The notes: generated from the letters alone by a model not told the origin. DNA of 64,000 nt from Chloroflexota bacterium (GCA_014874475.1 JADBJJ010000012.1:160657-224656), one strand, 5' to 3'. Shown: positions 28,446 through 42,117, numbered from the stretch's first letter. Numbers and translations: made by a program.

Positions 28446-29573
28446 GTGAGAGCCCTTTTTGATGCTTTCCCAATTCTGCGGGACCGGGTCCCTTTTGTCC
28501 CTCTGGCCGATTTACCCACGCCGCTGACGCCGATGGAGTGTCTCTCCGCCGAAACGGGGGCCGAAATCTGGGTCAAGCGAGATGGTCTGACCCACCCCAT
28601 CTACGGCGGCAACAAGGTTCGCAAGTTTGAGTTCATCTTTGGAGACGTCCTGCGCCGGGGGTCCAGAGTGGTCCTCACCGGCGGGGGGCTGGGCTCCCAT
28701 CACACCCTGGCGACGGCTGTCGTCGCGCGCCAGTTCGGCCTCCGGACCGTCTGCGGTTACTACTGCCAGCCCCTCACCGACGAGGTCTATCACAACCTCC
28801 GGGCCAGTCCCCCGCTGGGGATTGAGGCCCTTTTCTGCGGGGATTACGTGGGATTGGCCCTCTCCTTCCTCTGGCAGTATATGCGCTGGACGGTGCGCTC
28901 AGGCCGCCCGGTCTACTTCATCTACCCCGGCGCGCCGGGGACGTTGGGCGTGCTGGGATACGTCAATGCCGCCTTTGAACTTAAGGCTCAGTGGGAGCGG
29001 ATGAGCATCCCGGAGCCGGAGGCGACGTTCGTGGCGGTGGGCTCATGCGGGACCTTTGCAGGGTTGCTCCTGGGGGCAAGACTGGCAGGGTGGCGCGGCC
29101 GCGTGCTGGGAGTGCGGGTGATTGAGGAGGACGTGGCGAACCGGCCCAAGATCGCCCGAATGGTCAACCGGGCCGCCACGTACCTGCGCAGGCAGGACCC
29201 GTCCGTCCCACCCGTGCGCGTCACGGCTGAGGAGGTAGAGTTGTTGGATGGCTACCTGGGGCCCGGCTATGCCCATCCGACGCCAGAGGCGTTGCGGGCG
29301 GTGGAGTGGGTGGCCCGGACGGAGGGATTGCCCCTGGAGACCACTTATACCGGCAAGACGATGGCCGCGCTCTTGGACTATGCCGCTGACCATCCTGGAT
29401 CGCGCCTGTTGTTTGTGGATACGTACGCTGAAGCCCCGAAACTCAGGGAAGGGGACTGGCACCAGTTGCCCAGGCCATTCTGGCCCATATTTGATCCCTC
29501 CATCCGGGCTCGCTGCTGGTGCTGGCGTTCTGGGTGGAACCCGACGTTCTGCTGGCGCCGGAGATTGAGGTGA
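28446..29573 (+). CDS. PLP-dependent D-cysteine desulfhydrase / ACC deaminase-like enzyme
   Basis: PTPLTPMECLSAETGAEIWVKRDGLTHPIYGGNKVRKFEFIFGD...TGGGLGSHHTLATAVVAR. Confidence 0.85.
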   Translation: MRALFDAFPILRDRVPFVPLADLPTPLTPMECLSAETGAEIWVKRDGLTHPIYGGNKVRKFEFIFGDVLRRGSRVVLTGGGLGSHHTLATAVVARQFGLRTVCGYYCQPLTDEVYHNLRASPPLGIEALFCGDYVGLALSFLWQYMRWTVRSGRPVYFIYPGAPGTLGVLGYVNAAFELKAQWERMSIPEPEATFVAVGSCGTFAGLLLGARLAGWRGRVLGVRVIEEDVANRPKIARMVNRAATYLRRQDPSVPPVRVTAEEVELLDGYLGPGYAHPTPEALRAVEWVARTEGLPLETTYTGKTMAALLDYAADHPGSRLLFVDTYAEAPKLREGDWHQLPRPFWPIFDPSIRARCWCWRSGWNPTFCWRRRLR

Positions 29574-29669
29574 CTCTTTAACCCAATGGATTAAGTTGCA
29601 ATGCTCCATCGTTCGTGGTACACTTCTGACGAGATTTTGCCATCTTCGCCGGCCGGGAGTCTTCTCGTC

Positions 29670-30875
29670 GTGAACTCTCGTGAACGTGTGCGGGCTGCAC
29701 TGGCCCACCGCGAGCCGGATCGGGTGCCCATAGACCTGGGCGGCACACCTGTCACCGGCATCAGTGCGGTTGCATACGCGCGCCTGAAGCGGCATCTGGG
29801 GCTGGATGGAGAGCCGGTGCGTGTGGCCGATATTCTCCTCCAACTGGCCGAGGTGGAGGAGCCGATCCGTCGCCGCTTCGGGGTGGACGTAATTGGTCTG
29901 CCTGTCCTGGAGCCCATCCCCGGCGTCCGCAATATCCGCTGGAAGCCCTGGTGGCTTCCCGATGGCTCCCCTGCCCTCATTTCCGCCGACTTTGAGCCAG
30001 AGGTTACCCCTCAAGGTGACCTCCTCATCCGCGCCCCCGATGGCTCCATCTCCCACTGGATGCCCGCTGGGGCGTATCACTTCGTGCCCCGCGATGCCCC
30101 CCTGGCCGACGCCACCCTCGCCGACCTGGAGCGCTGGGAGCCGCCCTGTCTCGCCGAGGAGGAACTGGACTTCCTGCGCCGAACCGCCCGTCGCCTCCAC
30201 GAGGAGACGGAGTATGCGATCGTTGGCTGGTTCGGAGGAAGCCTCTTTGAGGGTGCCCAGTTCGCCCGGGGCTGGGTCCGGTGGCTGATAGACCTGAAGC
30301 GGAACCCGGATTTCGCCACTGCGCTGGTGGCAAAACTGGCCCAGGCCACGCGGGAGAACCTGGAGCGATACCTGGACGCAGTGGGGGAGTACGTGGACGT
30401 GGTCGGCTTTGGGGACGATTTCGGCACCCAGCAGGGGTTGCAGATCGCCCCTGAAGTTTATCGGCGCCTGTTTCAGCCTTATCACCGGGAGTTGTACGGC
30501 CTGGTCCATACCCGCACGCGCGCCCGCGTCTTTCTCCACAGTTGCGGCTCCATCTACGAACTGATCCCCGACCTGATAGAGGCCGGGGTGGATATCCTCA
30601 ATCCGGTGCAGACCTCGGCGGCGAAGATGGATCCGGAAAGGCTCAAGCGGGAATTCGGCCACCGGCTGGTCTTCTGGGGCGGTGGGGGCGATGTGCAAGG
30701 GTTACTTCCTTGGGCCGGCCCGGAGGAGGTGGAGGCGGACGTGCGCGACCGCCTCTCCATCTTCGCGCCGGGAGGTGGCTACGTCTTTGCCCCCGTCCAC
30801 GACCTTCAGCACGATATCCCCCCAGCCAATATCGTGGCCATGTACGATGCCGCCCTCCGCTGGAGCCCCCTGTGA
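29670..30875 (+). CDS. Uroporphyrinogen decarboxylase-family protein (URO-D/MtaA-type; GTG start)
   Basis: VNSRERVRAALAHREPDRVPIDLGGTPVTGIS...HSCGSIYELIPDLIEAGVDILNPVQTSAAKMDPERLKREFGHRLVFWGGGGDVQ. Confidence 0.82.
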   Translation: MNSRERVRAALAHREPDRVPIDLGGTPVTGISAVAYARLKRHLGLDGEPVRVADILLQLAEVEEPIRRRFGVDVIGLPVLEPIPGVRNIRWKPWWLPDGSPALISADFEPEVTPQGDLLIRAPDGSISHWMPAGAYHFVPRDAPLADATLADLERWEPPCLAEEELDFLRRTARRLHEETEYAIVGWFGGSLFEGAQFARGWVRWLIDLKRNPDFATALVAKLAQATRENLERYLDAVGEYVDVVGFGDDFGTQQGLQIAPEVYRRLFQPYHRELYGLVHTRTRARVFLHSCGSIYELIPDLIEAGVDILNPVQTSAAKMDPERLKREFGHRLVFWGGGGDVQGLLPWAGPEEVEADVRDRLSIFAPGGGYVFAPVHDLQHDIPPANIVAMYDAALRWSPL

Positions 30876-31076
30876 TGATGTGGGGCAGGTGGTTCTGTGG
30901 CGCGCTCTCATTCCCCTCCTTCACCCCGGCCAGTAACTTCAGTGTTTCCTTTTTTTCCGGTCGTCTCCCCATAGCGGGTTGCTGAATCTTCATCGCTGCG
31001 CAAGTGTGTGGACTACCCATTTTCCCAGAGCGCGGTATAATTGGAACGAATCACATAAATTGGTTCGGGTAAGATT

Positions 31077-33173
31077 ATGCCGCCCATTTTCCCGTTTACT
31101 GCCATTGTCAACCAGGACCTGATGCGCCGGGCGCTTGTCCTGAACGCCGTCTATCCCCAGATTGGAGGGGTGTTGATTCGCGGCGAGCGCGGGACGGGTA
31201 AGTCCACTGCTGCCCGTGCCCTGGCTGCCCTGTTGCCGGAGATAGAGGTCGTCGCCGATTGTCCGTTCTCCTGCGATCCGGACCAGCCCGCGACCTGGTG
31301 CACGCTCTGCAAGGAGCGGGCTGCTGCCGGGGAACAACTCCCCCGGGCTCGCCGCCGCACCCGCTTCGTGGACCTCCCCGTCAGCGCGACGGAGGACCGG
31401 GTAGTGGGCACGCTGGATATTGAACGGGCCATCCAGAAGGGGGAGCGCCACTTTGAGCCAGGAGTCCTGGCCGCCGCCAACCGGGGCGTCCTCTACGTGG
31501 ACGAGGTCAACCTGCTGGATGACCACGTGGTGGACATCCTGCTGGATGCTGCCGCGATGGGCATTAATGTGGTGGAACGGGAGGGCATCTCCTTCAGCCA
31601 TCCGGCCCGTTTTATCCTTATCGGGACAATGAACCCGGAGGAGGGGGACCTGCGTCCCCAACTCCTGGACCGTTTTGCCCTCTGCGTGGACATCAGGAGC
31701 GTCCATGACCCGGCAGCGCGGATGCTCATTATGGAGCGCAACCTGGCCTTTGAGAGCGACCCCGAGGGCTTCTATGCCGAATGGTTGCCGCGAGAAGAGG
31801 CCCTTTCCCGGGAAATTGCCCGTGCCCGCCAACTTCTGCCCCAGGTCCGCCACAACCGGGGCGACCTGGCCGTCATCGCTGCGATGATGGCTGAGATGCG
31901 AGTGGACGGCCACCGGCCCGACATGGTCATCCTGAAAACGGCCCGGGCCAATGCGGCCTTTGAGGGACGCACTCGCATCACCGACCGGGACATCCTCCTG
32001 GCCGCCGAACTGGCCCTGCCCCACCGTCTCCGGCGCCATCCCCTCCAGCCGGTGGAGGCGACACTGGATAATCTGGGGGAACGGCTGGCCGAGGCCCGTA
32101 TCCAGGTGGTCAAAAAGGACCCGTCGCTAACAGAGGAGGTTGTGGACGAGGAAGTCCCCCCAGAGGAAAAAAAAACGCACATAGAGACTGAGACGGGAGA
32201 GATGCCCTCCTCCGAAAGGCAGCAGCCGCCGCGCGAGCCTGTCCTCCAGAGCATCCCCCAGTGGCCCTCCGAAGGGCAGTGGTGGGAAGGGGGGAAGAAA
32301 ATCCCCGCAGGCGACTCCTTCACCCCCCGACGGCTGGACACTCCCCTGGACCGGCTGACCCGCTCCGGGACCGGTCGGCGCAGTACCACCCGTACTGACC
32401 AGCGGCGTGGGCGCTACATCCAGGCTCGCCCTTGCCCCGATGACCCCGGCGATCTGGCCTTTGATGCCACGCTGCGGGCGGCTGCGCCCCACCAGAGTCG
32501 CCGCCGTCGGCCCGGCGGCCCTGCGCTGGTCGTCCGCCCGGAGGACTATCACCGCAAAGTGCGCGTTCGCCGCATGGCCAACCTCATCCTCTTCGTGGTG
32601 GACGCCTCCTGGTCTATGGCTGTGGCGGAGCGGATGGAGGCGACTAAAGGGGCTGTTATGTCGCTGCTCACCGATGCCTATCAGCGTCGGGACCGGGTGG
32701 GAGTGGTCATCTTTCAGAAGAACGGCGCCCGAGTAGTGCTACCGCCTACCCGCAGCGTGACCCGCGCCCAGAAAGCGCTCCAGGATGTCCCGGTCGGGGG
32801 GAAAACCCCCCTCTCCGCCGGGCTCAACCTGGCCTACGAGGTCATCACTCGCGAACTCCGTCAGCATCCCGATCTGATGCCGCTGATGGTGCTCCTCACC
32901 GACGGGGCCGGCAACGTCTCTATGAGCGATCTGCCGCCCCAGGAGGAGGCCCACCGGATTGCGGAACTCTTCCCCCAGGCCTGCATCCGGTCGGTGGTTA
33001 TCAACATGGAGCACGAGTCCTTTGACCAGGGATTAGCGCAGGCGCTGGCGAACCACCTCCAGGCCCCTTGCTACCGGTTGGAGGAACTGCGGGCCGACGC
33101 GCTGCTGGAGCGGGTGCGATGGGAATTGGAGGAACAGGCTAACCAGCGGATCTACGAGTTATCAAGCCGTTGA
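31077..33173 (+). CDS. Magnesium/cobalt chelatase ChlI-ChlD-type protein (AAA+ ATPase, acidic/proline linker, VWA domain)
   Basis: RGERGTGKSTAARALAALLPEI...LYVDEVNLLDDHVVD...ILFVVDASWSMAVAERM. Confidence 0.9.
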   Translation: MPPIFPFTAIVNQDLMRRALVLNAVYPQIGGVLIRGERGTGKSTAARALAALLPEIEVVADCPFSCDPDQPATWCTLCKERAAAGEQLPRARRRTRFVDLPVSATEDRVVGTLDIERAIQKGERHFEPGVLAAANRGVLYVDEVNLLDDHVVDILLDAAAMGINVVEREGISFSHPARFILIGTMNPEEGDLRPQLLDRFALCVDIRSVHDPAARMLIMERNLAFESDPEGFYAEWLPREEALSREIARARQLLPQVRHNRGDLAVIAAMMAEMRVDGHRPDMVILKTARANAAFEGRTRITDRDILLAAELALPHRLRRHPLQPVEATLDNLGERLAEARIQVVKKDPSLTEEVVDEEVPPEEKKTHIETETGEMPSSERQQPPREPVLQSIPQWPSEGQWWEGGKKIPAGDSFTPRRLDTPLDRLTRSGTGRRSTTRTDQRRGRYIQARPCPDDPGDLAFDATLRAAAPHQSRRRRPGGPALVVRPEDYHRKVRVRRMANLILFVVDASWSMAVAERMEATKGAVMSLLTDAYQRRDRVGVVIFQKNGARVVLPPTRSVTRAQKALQDVPVGGKTPLSAGLNLAYEVITRELRQHPDLMPLMVLLTDGAGNVSMSDLPPQEEAHRIAELFPQACIRSVVINMEHESFDQGLAQALANHLQAPCYRLEELRADALLERVRWELEEQANQRIYELSSR
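32166..32191 (+). other. Putative programmed frameshift/slippage site (A9 run) with stops in both alternative frames
   Basis: gag GAAAAAAAAAcgcacatagagactga: 0 frame E-K-K-T; -1 frame stop TGA at 32189-32191; +1 frame stop TAG at 32182-32184. Confidence 0.6.
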
Positions 33174-33253
33174 TTCAGGGCGGGTTCAGAGCGGACGGCG
33201 AAGCCGCTTCGCCTTGCCCCCCTCTTTTTGATCCAATCTTTCCGGAGGGGAAA

Positions 33254-34351
33254 ATGGCAGAAGAAGTACACGTTTGGGCGGAGCCCCTTAGGGCATTCTG
33301 CGAACGGGTCTTCCGGAAACTGGATGTGCCGGAAGAGGATGCCCGCATCACCGCCGATGTGCTGGTGGCGGCGGACCTGCGCGGGATTGATTCTCACGGC
33401 GTGGCCCGACTGCGCCGGTACGTGGAAGGGTTGCAGACCGGCATGATGGTCGCCCGTCCTCAAGAGCGGGTGGTGCGTGAGACGCCGGTCACGGCCCTCA
33501 TAGATGCCGGCGCCGGTTTGGGGCAGCCTGTCTCCTACCGGGCGATGCGGCTGGCCATCCGCAAGGCGCTGGAATTCGGCGCAGGGTTCGTCGCTGTGTG
33601 CAACTCCAACCACTACGGCATCGCCGGATATTATGCTATGATGGCCCTGGAACACGACTGTATCGGCATGTCCATGACCAATGCCGACGTCCTGGTCGTG
33701 CCGACCTTTGGCCGCAACGCGATGCTGGGGACCAATCCCATCGCCATCGCTGCACCCGCCGGAGAAGAGCCCCCCTTCGTCCTGGATATGGCCACCAGCA
33801 CCGTCCCCCGGGGCAAACTGGAGGTCTATCACCGGCTGGGAAAGCCGATGCCACTGGGGTGGGCCACCGATGAGCGCGGCATCGCCACCGAAGACGCGGG
33901 TCTCGTGCTGGAGAACTTCAAGAATCGGGCCGGCGGCGGCCTGCTCCCACTGGGTGGCGAAGGGGAACTGCTCAGCGGACACAAGGGGTATGGCCTGGCT
34001 CTCTGGGTGGACGTCTTCTGCGCGGTTCTCTCCGGTGCCGCCTACGCCGACTTGGTCTACCCGAAAACGCCGGATGGCAAGCCTCTGCCTGCCAACCTGG
34101 GCCACTTCTTCGGGGCCTGGCGGGTGGATGGATTCCGGCCTCTGGATGAATTCAAGGCCGCGATGGATGACCTGCAGCGGCGGTTGAAGAACGCTCCGAA
34201 GGCGGAGGGTGCCACCCGTATCTACATCCATGGAGAGAAAGAGTACGAGGAAACAGAGCGGCGGCAGCGGGAGGGCATCCCGCTGAACCCCAAAGTCGCG
34301 GCCGACCTGCGGGCGATTGCCGCCGAACTGGGGGTGGAGTACGACTTATAA
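33254..34351 (+). CDS. Malate/L-lactate dehydrogenase family (Ldh2-type) oxidoreductase
   Basis: GIDSHGVARLRRYVEGLQTG...VCNSNHYGIAGYYAMMALEHDCIGMSMTNAD...GTNPIAIAAPAGEEPPFVLDMATST. Confidence 0.9.
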   Translation: MAEEVHVWAEPLRAFCERVFRKLDVPEEDARITADVLVAADLRGIDSHGVARLRRYVEGLQTGMMVARPQERVVRETPVTALIDAGAGLGQPVSYRAMRLAIRKALEFGAGFVAVCNSNHYGIAGYYAMMALEHDCIGMSMTNADVLVVPTFGRNAMLGTNPIAIAAPAGEEPPFVLDMATSTVPRGKLEVYHRLGKPMPLGWATDERGIATEDAGLVLENFKNRAGGGLLPLGGEGELLSGHKGYGLALWVDVFCAVLSGAAYADLVYPKTPDGKPLPANLGHFFGAWRVDGFRPLDEFKAAMDDLQRRLKNAPKAEGATRIYIHGEKEYEETERRQREGIPLNPKVAADLRAIAAELGVEYDL

Positions 34352-34412
34352 GGTTAGCCAGTAGAGGTCAGAGGGTATTTCTGTGATATTTACCAGGACT
34401 GGGTGGTCGAAT

Positions 34413-35315
34413 ATGGAGCGCTACGGGGGGCAGGCGGTGATTGAGGGGGTGATGATGCGGAGCACCCGCCGCATGGCGATGGCCGTTCGCAACCCCCGGG
34501 GGGAGATTGTCCTCCGCACCGAGCCCCTTCGGTCGGCGATATACCGGGGAGTGATCCCCCGCATCCCCCTCCTGCGCGGGCTGACTATGCTCTGGGACGC
34601 GCTGGGATTGGGGATTCGTGCGCTGATGTGGTCGGCGGATGTGGCTCTCGGTGAAGAGGAGAAAGCGGGTTCATTCAGCGGCGTGATGGGATGGGTCAGC
34701 GGGCTGTTGGGTCTGGCCCTGGGCGTTGGCCTTTTCATGGTTCTGCCGTCCGTGCTGGTGGGCCTGCTCCCCGTACCGCTCTCCCCTCTGGCAGATAGCC
34801 TGCTGGAGGGACTGGTCCGGTTGCTCTTGGTGGTGGGCTACATCTGGGGGGTCGGGTTTCTGCCCGACATCCGCCGAGTTTTCGCCTACCACGGGGCGGA
34901 GCACAAAACCATCAACGCCTACGAGGCCGGCGTGCCGCTGACGGTGGAGGCCGTTCAGGCTCATTCCACCGCCCACACCCGGTGCGGCACGTCCTTTCTG
35001 TTGACCGTGGTGGTCATTTCCGTCCTGGTCCTGGCTCCGCTGGGGCAGTTGCCGCTGATGTGGCGGGTCCTCAGCCGGATACTGGCGATCCCGCTCATTG
35101 TCGGCTTGGCCTACGAGTGGATGCAGTTCAGCGCTCGCTTTGCCGATCGGCCCTGGATGCGCCCGCTGGTGGGCCCGAACCTGGCATTGCAACGACTCAC
35201 CACCCGCCCGCCCGACGACGGGATGGTGGAGGTAGCCATCCGGGCGCTGAAGGCGGTTATGGAGGATACCCGAACTCAGGAGACACCAGATGGAACCCCG
35301 GGGACGATACTTTGA
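34413..35315 (+). CDS. DUF1385 family (YqhQ-like) membrane protein
   Basis: MERYGGQAVIEGVMMRSTRRMAMAVR...YHGAEHKTINAYEAG...TAHTRCGTSFLL. Confidence 0.88.
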   Translation: MERYGGQAVIEGVMMRSTRRMAMAVRNPRGEIVLRTEPLRSAIYRGVIPRIPLLRGLTMLWDALGLGIRALMWSADVALGEEEKAGSFSGVMGWVSGLLGLALGVGLFMVLPSVLVGLLPVPLSPLADSLLEGLVRLLLVVGYIWGVGFLPDIRRVFAYHGAEHKTINAYEAGVPLTVEAVQAHSTAHTRCGTSFLLTVVVISVLVLAPLGQLPLMWRVLSRILAIPLIVGLAYEWMQFSARFADRPWMRPLVGPNLALQRLTTRPPDDGMVEVAIRALKAVMEDTRTQETPDGTPGTIL

Positions 35316-35736
35316 GGACTTCGTCATCGGCGAAGAGATAGAATCGGCGCCGCGCACCATCACCGAAGCGGACATTCTGACCTTTGCCGAACTTTCCGGC
35401 GATAACAACCCGCTGCATGTGGACCCGGAGTATGCGCGGACGACGGTGTTTGGAGAGCGCATCGCCCACGGCCTGCTGGGGCTCTCCGTCGCCAGCGGGC
35501 TGGCCTGGCAGACGGGCCTTATGGAAGGCACAGCCATCGCCTTTATCGGGCTGGACTGGAAATTCCGCGCCCCCATCCGGATTGGGGATACCATTCGGGT
35601 GCGGATGAGCGCGACGCAGAAAAGGGAAATGCCCCATCTGGGCGGAGGCTTTGTGACCATCTCCGCTGTTGTGTTGAACCAGCGGGATGAGGTGGTACAG
35701 AAAGGGACGTGGACCGTTTTGGTTCGCTCCCGATGA
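35290..35736 (+). CDS. MaoC-like (R)-hydratase family protein
   Basis: ITEADILTFAELSGDNNPLHVDPEYARTTVFGERIAHGLLGLS. Confidence 0.88.
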   Translation: MEPRGRYFEDFVIGEEIESAPRTITEADILTFAELSGDNNPLHVDPEYARTTVFGERIAHGLLGLSVASGLAWQTGLMEGTAIAFIGLDWKFRAPIRIGDTIRVRMSATQKREMPHLGGGFVTISAVVLNQRDEVVQKGTWTVLVRSR

Positions 35737-35827
35737 GCATGGGAGCAGCGGTGGAGAGTATCCACCGAGCGATGGCCCAATGATCGGCCCGATGGGAGGG
35801 CGGCACAGCAGATAGGTGAAAACCCGT

Positions 35828-37168
35828 ATGAAAGAATCCACTGTAACCCCGTTGCCGACGCCGGTAGAGAAGGGGGGATCGGAACCCCTGACGGCGTCCG
35901 CACTTCCCCGGCGCAGTTCCATCGGATTGGGGCTGGCGAAGCCGTTGCTGGAACAGCGGGATTTCATGCTCCTTTGGGGGGGGCAACTGCTCTCCCAGAT
36001 CGGGGATCAGTGTCTTCTGATTGCGGCGGTCACTCTGATCACCCAACTCTCCCCTTCGCCTCTGGCCCTCCTGATCCCGGCACTCTCCCTGGCCTTCCCC
36101 CAAATCCTCTTCGGACTGGTGGGGGGCGTCATCGCCGACCGTATGGACCGCAAGTGGGTCATGATTGCCTCCGATCTCTTGCGGGCGCTCCTGGTCTTGG
36201 CCGCCCTGCTGGTGCGGACAGCAGACGATCTCTGGATTCTCTACCTGGCAGCGGCGGGGATGGCGATGGTTGGCGCCTTTTTCTACCCGGCCCGCAATGC
36301 CAGCATCCCCAACATCGTCCCCGGCAACCTCCTCCTGGCAGCCAACGGGATGATTCAAGGCAGTTACATTCTGGCCCTTATCCTGGGCCCGATGTTCGCC
36401 GGGAGCATTGTGGAACTGTGGGGATGGCCAGCAGCGATTATTTTTGACAGCGCTACCTTTGTGATCTCAGCGGCGACAATCTGGCTGATCCGTATCCCGC
36501 CGTTGCGGAACGGCGATTCCGGCCTGGCTCCCTCCCGGACCCTCTGGCAGGATATGCGGGTGGGACTCCGGTTTATCTATCGCTCCCCATCCCTTCGCCG
36601 GGTGCTACCAGTGACGGGTGTGGCGACCCTGGGCATCGGCGCTGTGGTCCTGCTGGCTATCCCCCACCTCAAACTCCAATTGGGGGCTGGAGGGCTGGAG
36701 TATGGGGGGGCAATGAGCGCGCTGGGCGTCGGCTCCATTCTGGGCGGACTGGTCGCGGCCCGCCTTTCGCACCGATTCTCCCTTCATTTGTTAGTGGGAT
36801 GGATGCTGATTCTGTCGGGTGGAGCCATCGTCGGTTTCGCCTACGCTCCCAACTACCTGGTTGTCCTCTTCAGCGTGGTGGCTTTGGGGATGTGCATCGT
36901 CATCGCCCGAGGAGCACTGGATACGATGGTTCAGGCCCTCTCTCCCGATGAAGTGCGGGGGCGGGTCCAGTCGGCAGTGGCGCTCATTGTCGCCGCTGGG
37001 ACAGCGTTGGCGGAGGGACTTTCGGCCTTCCTGGGCCACTTCCTGGGCGTGCAAATTATCTTCGTGGCAGCAGGCCTGGTCACTGCGGCGGCGGGTTTCG
37101 CCACCATCTACGCCCTCCGCGAAGTGGCCCTGCGGATCCGGATGCGGATTTCGGATACCGGTTTCTAA
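35828..37168 (+). CDS. MFS transporter
   Basis: LLEQRDFMLLWGGQLLSQIGDQCLLIAAVTLI...GGVIADRMDRKWVM; about 12 TM. Confidence 0.83.
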   Translation: MKESTVTPLPTPVEKGGSEPLTASALPRRSSIGLGLAKPLLEQRDFMLLWGGQLLSQIGDQCLLIAAVTLITQLSPSPLALLIPALSLAFPQILFGLVGGVIADRMDRKWVMIASDLLRALLVLAALLVRTADDLWILYLAAAGMAMVGAFFYPARNASIPNIVPGNLLLAANGMIQGSYILALILGPMFAGSIVELWGWPAAIIFDSATFVISAATIWLIRIPPLRNGDSGLAPSRTLWQDMRVGLRFIYRSPSLRRVLPVTGVATLGIGAVVLLAIPHLKLQLGAGGLEYGGAMSALGVGSILGGLVAARLSHRFSLHLLVGWMLILSGGAIVGFAYAPNYLVVLFSVVALGMCIVIARGALDTMVQALSPDEVRGRVQSAVALIVAAGTALAEGLSAFLGHFLGVQIIFVAAGLVTAAAGFATIYALREVALRIRMRISDTGF

Positions 37169-37293
37169 TGCGTTTCTAATACAACTCTAACGGTTTTCTC
37201 ATACATCAGTGGCATACTGTTACCGCGATATTTCCGGCTTGTAGGGTAACTTTGTGAGTTTCCCTACCAATCTGCTGATCTGGAGGTCTTGGT

Positions 37294-39201
<1,908 letters not shown>

Positions 39202-39266
39202 CGCGCACGGAGCGCGGAGCGGGTGTTCCGTATCCTGTGTGTGCTGGTGGAGAGGGAGGACAGGCC

Positions 39267-39899
39267 GTGTCGACCCGAAAGAAAATCCCCATTCGCATTG
39301 TCCAGCCGGAACTGGAGGAGGCGCCGCCTTCGCCGGTCGTGCCGGTGGATGAGGCGCCCCCGCCGGTGGCGGAGGCCCCACCGCCGGCGCCGCCAACGAC
39401 AGCCGCCGCTCCGCCGGCCCCGGCGGGCCCTTCGGAAGAACACGCATTGAGAGAGGAACTGGAACAGTGGAAAGACCGGGCGCTGCGCTTAGAGGCGGAA
39501 ATGGATAACTTCCGCAAGCGGCTGCAGCGCCTGGCGGAGGAGCGCATCGCTGCCGACCGGGAGCGGCTGCTGCGGAACTTCCTGGATGTGGCCGACGACC
39601 TGGCCCGGGCCCTTTCTGTAGATGGCGCCGACGCGGAGTTCATCCGCCAGGGGGTGGAACTGACCCACCGCAGCCTGATGAACCTGATGAATCGGGAGGG
39701 AGTGACTCCGATAGAAGCCGACGGCCAGCCGTTTGACCCGGCCTGGCACGAAGCAGTGGGCACCGTTCCCGCGCAGCAGGTCGGCAAAGAGCCGGATACC
39801 GTTGTCCACGTTGTCCGGGCGGGTTACCGCATCGGCGACCGACTCCTGCGCCCGGCCCGGGTCATTGTCGCCACTGCTGAGCAGGAGCAACATTCGTAG
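39267..39899 (+). CDS. grpE: Nucleotide exchange factor GrpE (GTG start; alternative 39237)
   Basis: LRLEAEMDNFRKRLQRLAEERI...FDPAWHEAVGTVPAQQV...VVHVVRAGYRIGDRLLRPARVIVA. Confidence 0.92.
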   Translation: MSTRKKIPIRIVQPELEEAPPSPVVPVDEAPPPVAEAPPPAPPTTAAAPPAPAGPSEEHALREELEQWKDRALRLEAEMDNFRKRLQRLAEERIAADRERLLRNFLDVADDLARALSVDGADAEFIRQGVELTHRSLMNLMNREGVTPIEADGQPFDPAWHEAVGTVPAQQVGKEPDTVVHVVRAGYRIGDRLLRPARVIVATAEQEQHS

Positions 39900-39928
39900 T
39901 CAGGCACATCGTTCGCAGTCAGGTACAC

Positions 39929-39967
39929 AGCGCAGCGGAGCGCCATAAAACGCGACTCCGCTGCGCT
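39929..39967 (+). terminator. Terminator-like hairpin after grpE
   Basis: AGCGCAGCGGAG / CTCCGCTGCGCT perfect 12-bp inverted repeat followed by TTTG. Confidence 0.65.
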
Positions 39968-40006
39968 TTGTCACCTGGACCGTCACCCGGAACACAAAAC
40001 CCAGAT

Positions 40007-42086
<2,080 letters not shown>

Positions 42087-42117
42087 TCATAGATGTAGCA
42101 ACTCCGAAGGGGTTGCG

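Noticed and set aside
31077-33173. Chelatase gene as part of a bacteriochlorophyll biosynthesis cluster
   Set aside because: No bchH, bchL/N/B or other photosynthesis genes nearby; a cobalamin-type role is more likely but unproven.
37165-37293. CIRCE/HrcA operator upstream of dnaK
   Set aside because: No TTAGCACTC-N9-GAGTGCTAA-like inverted repeat present.
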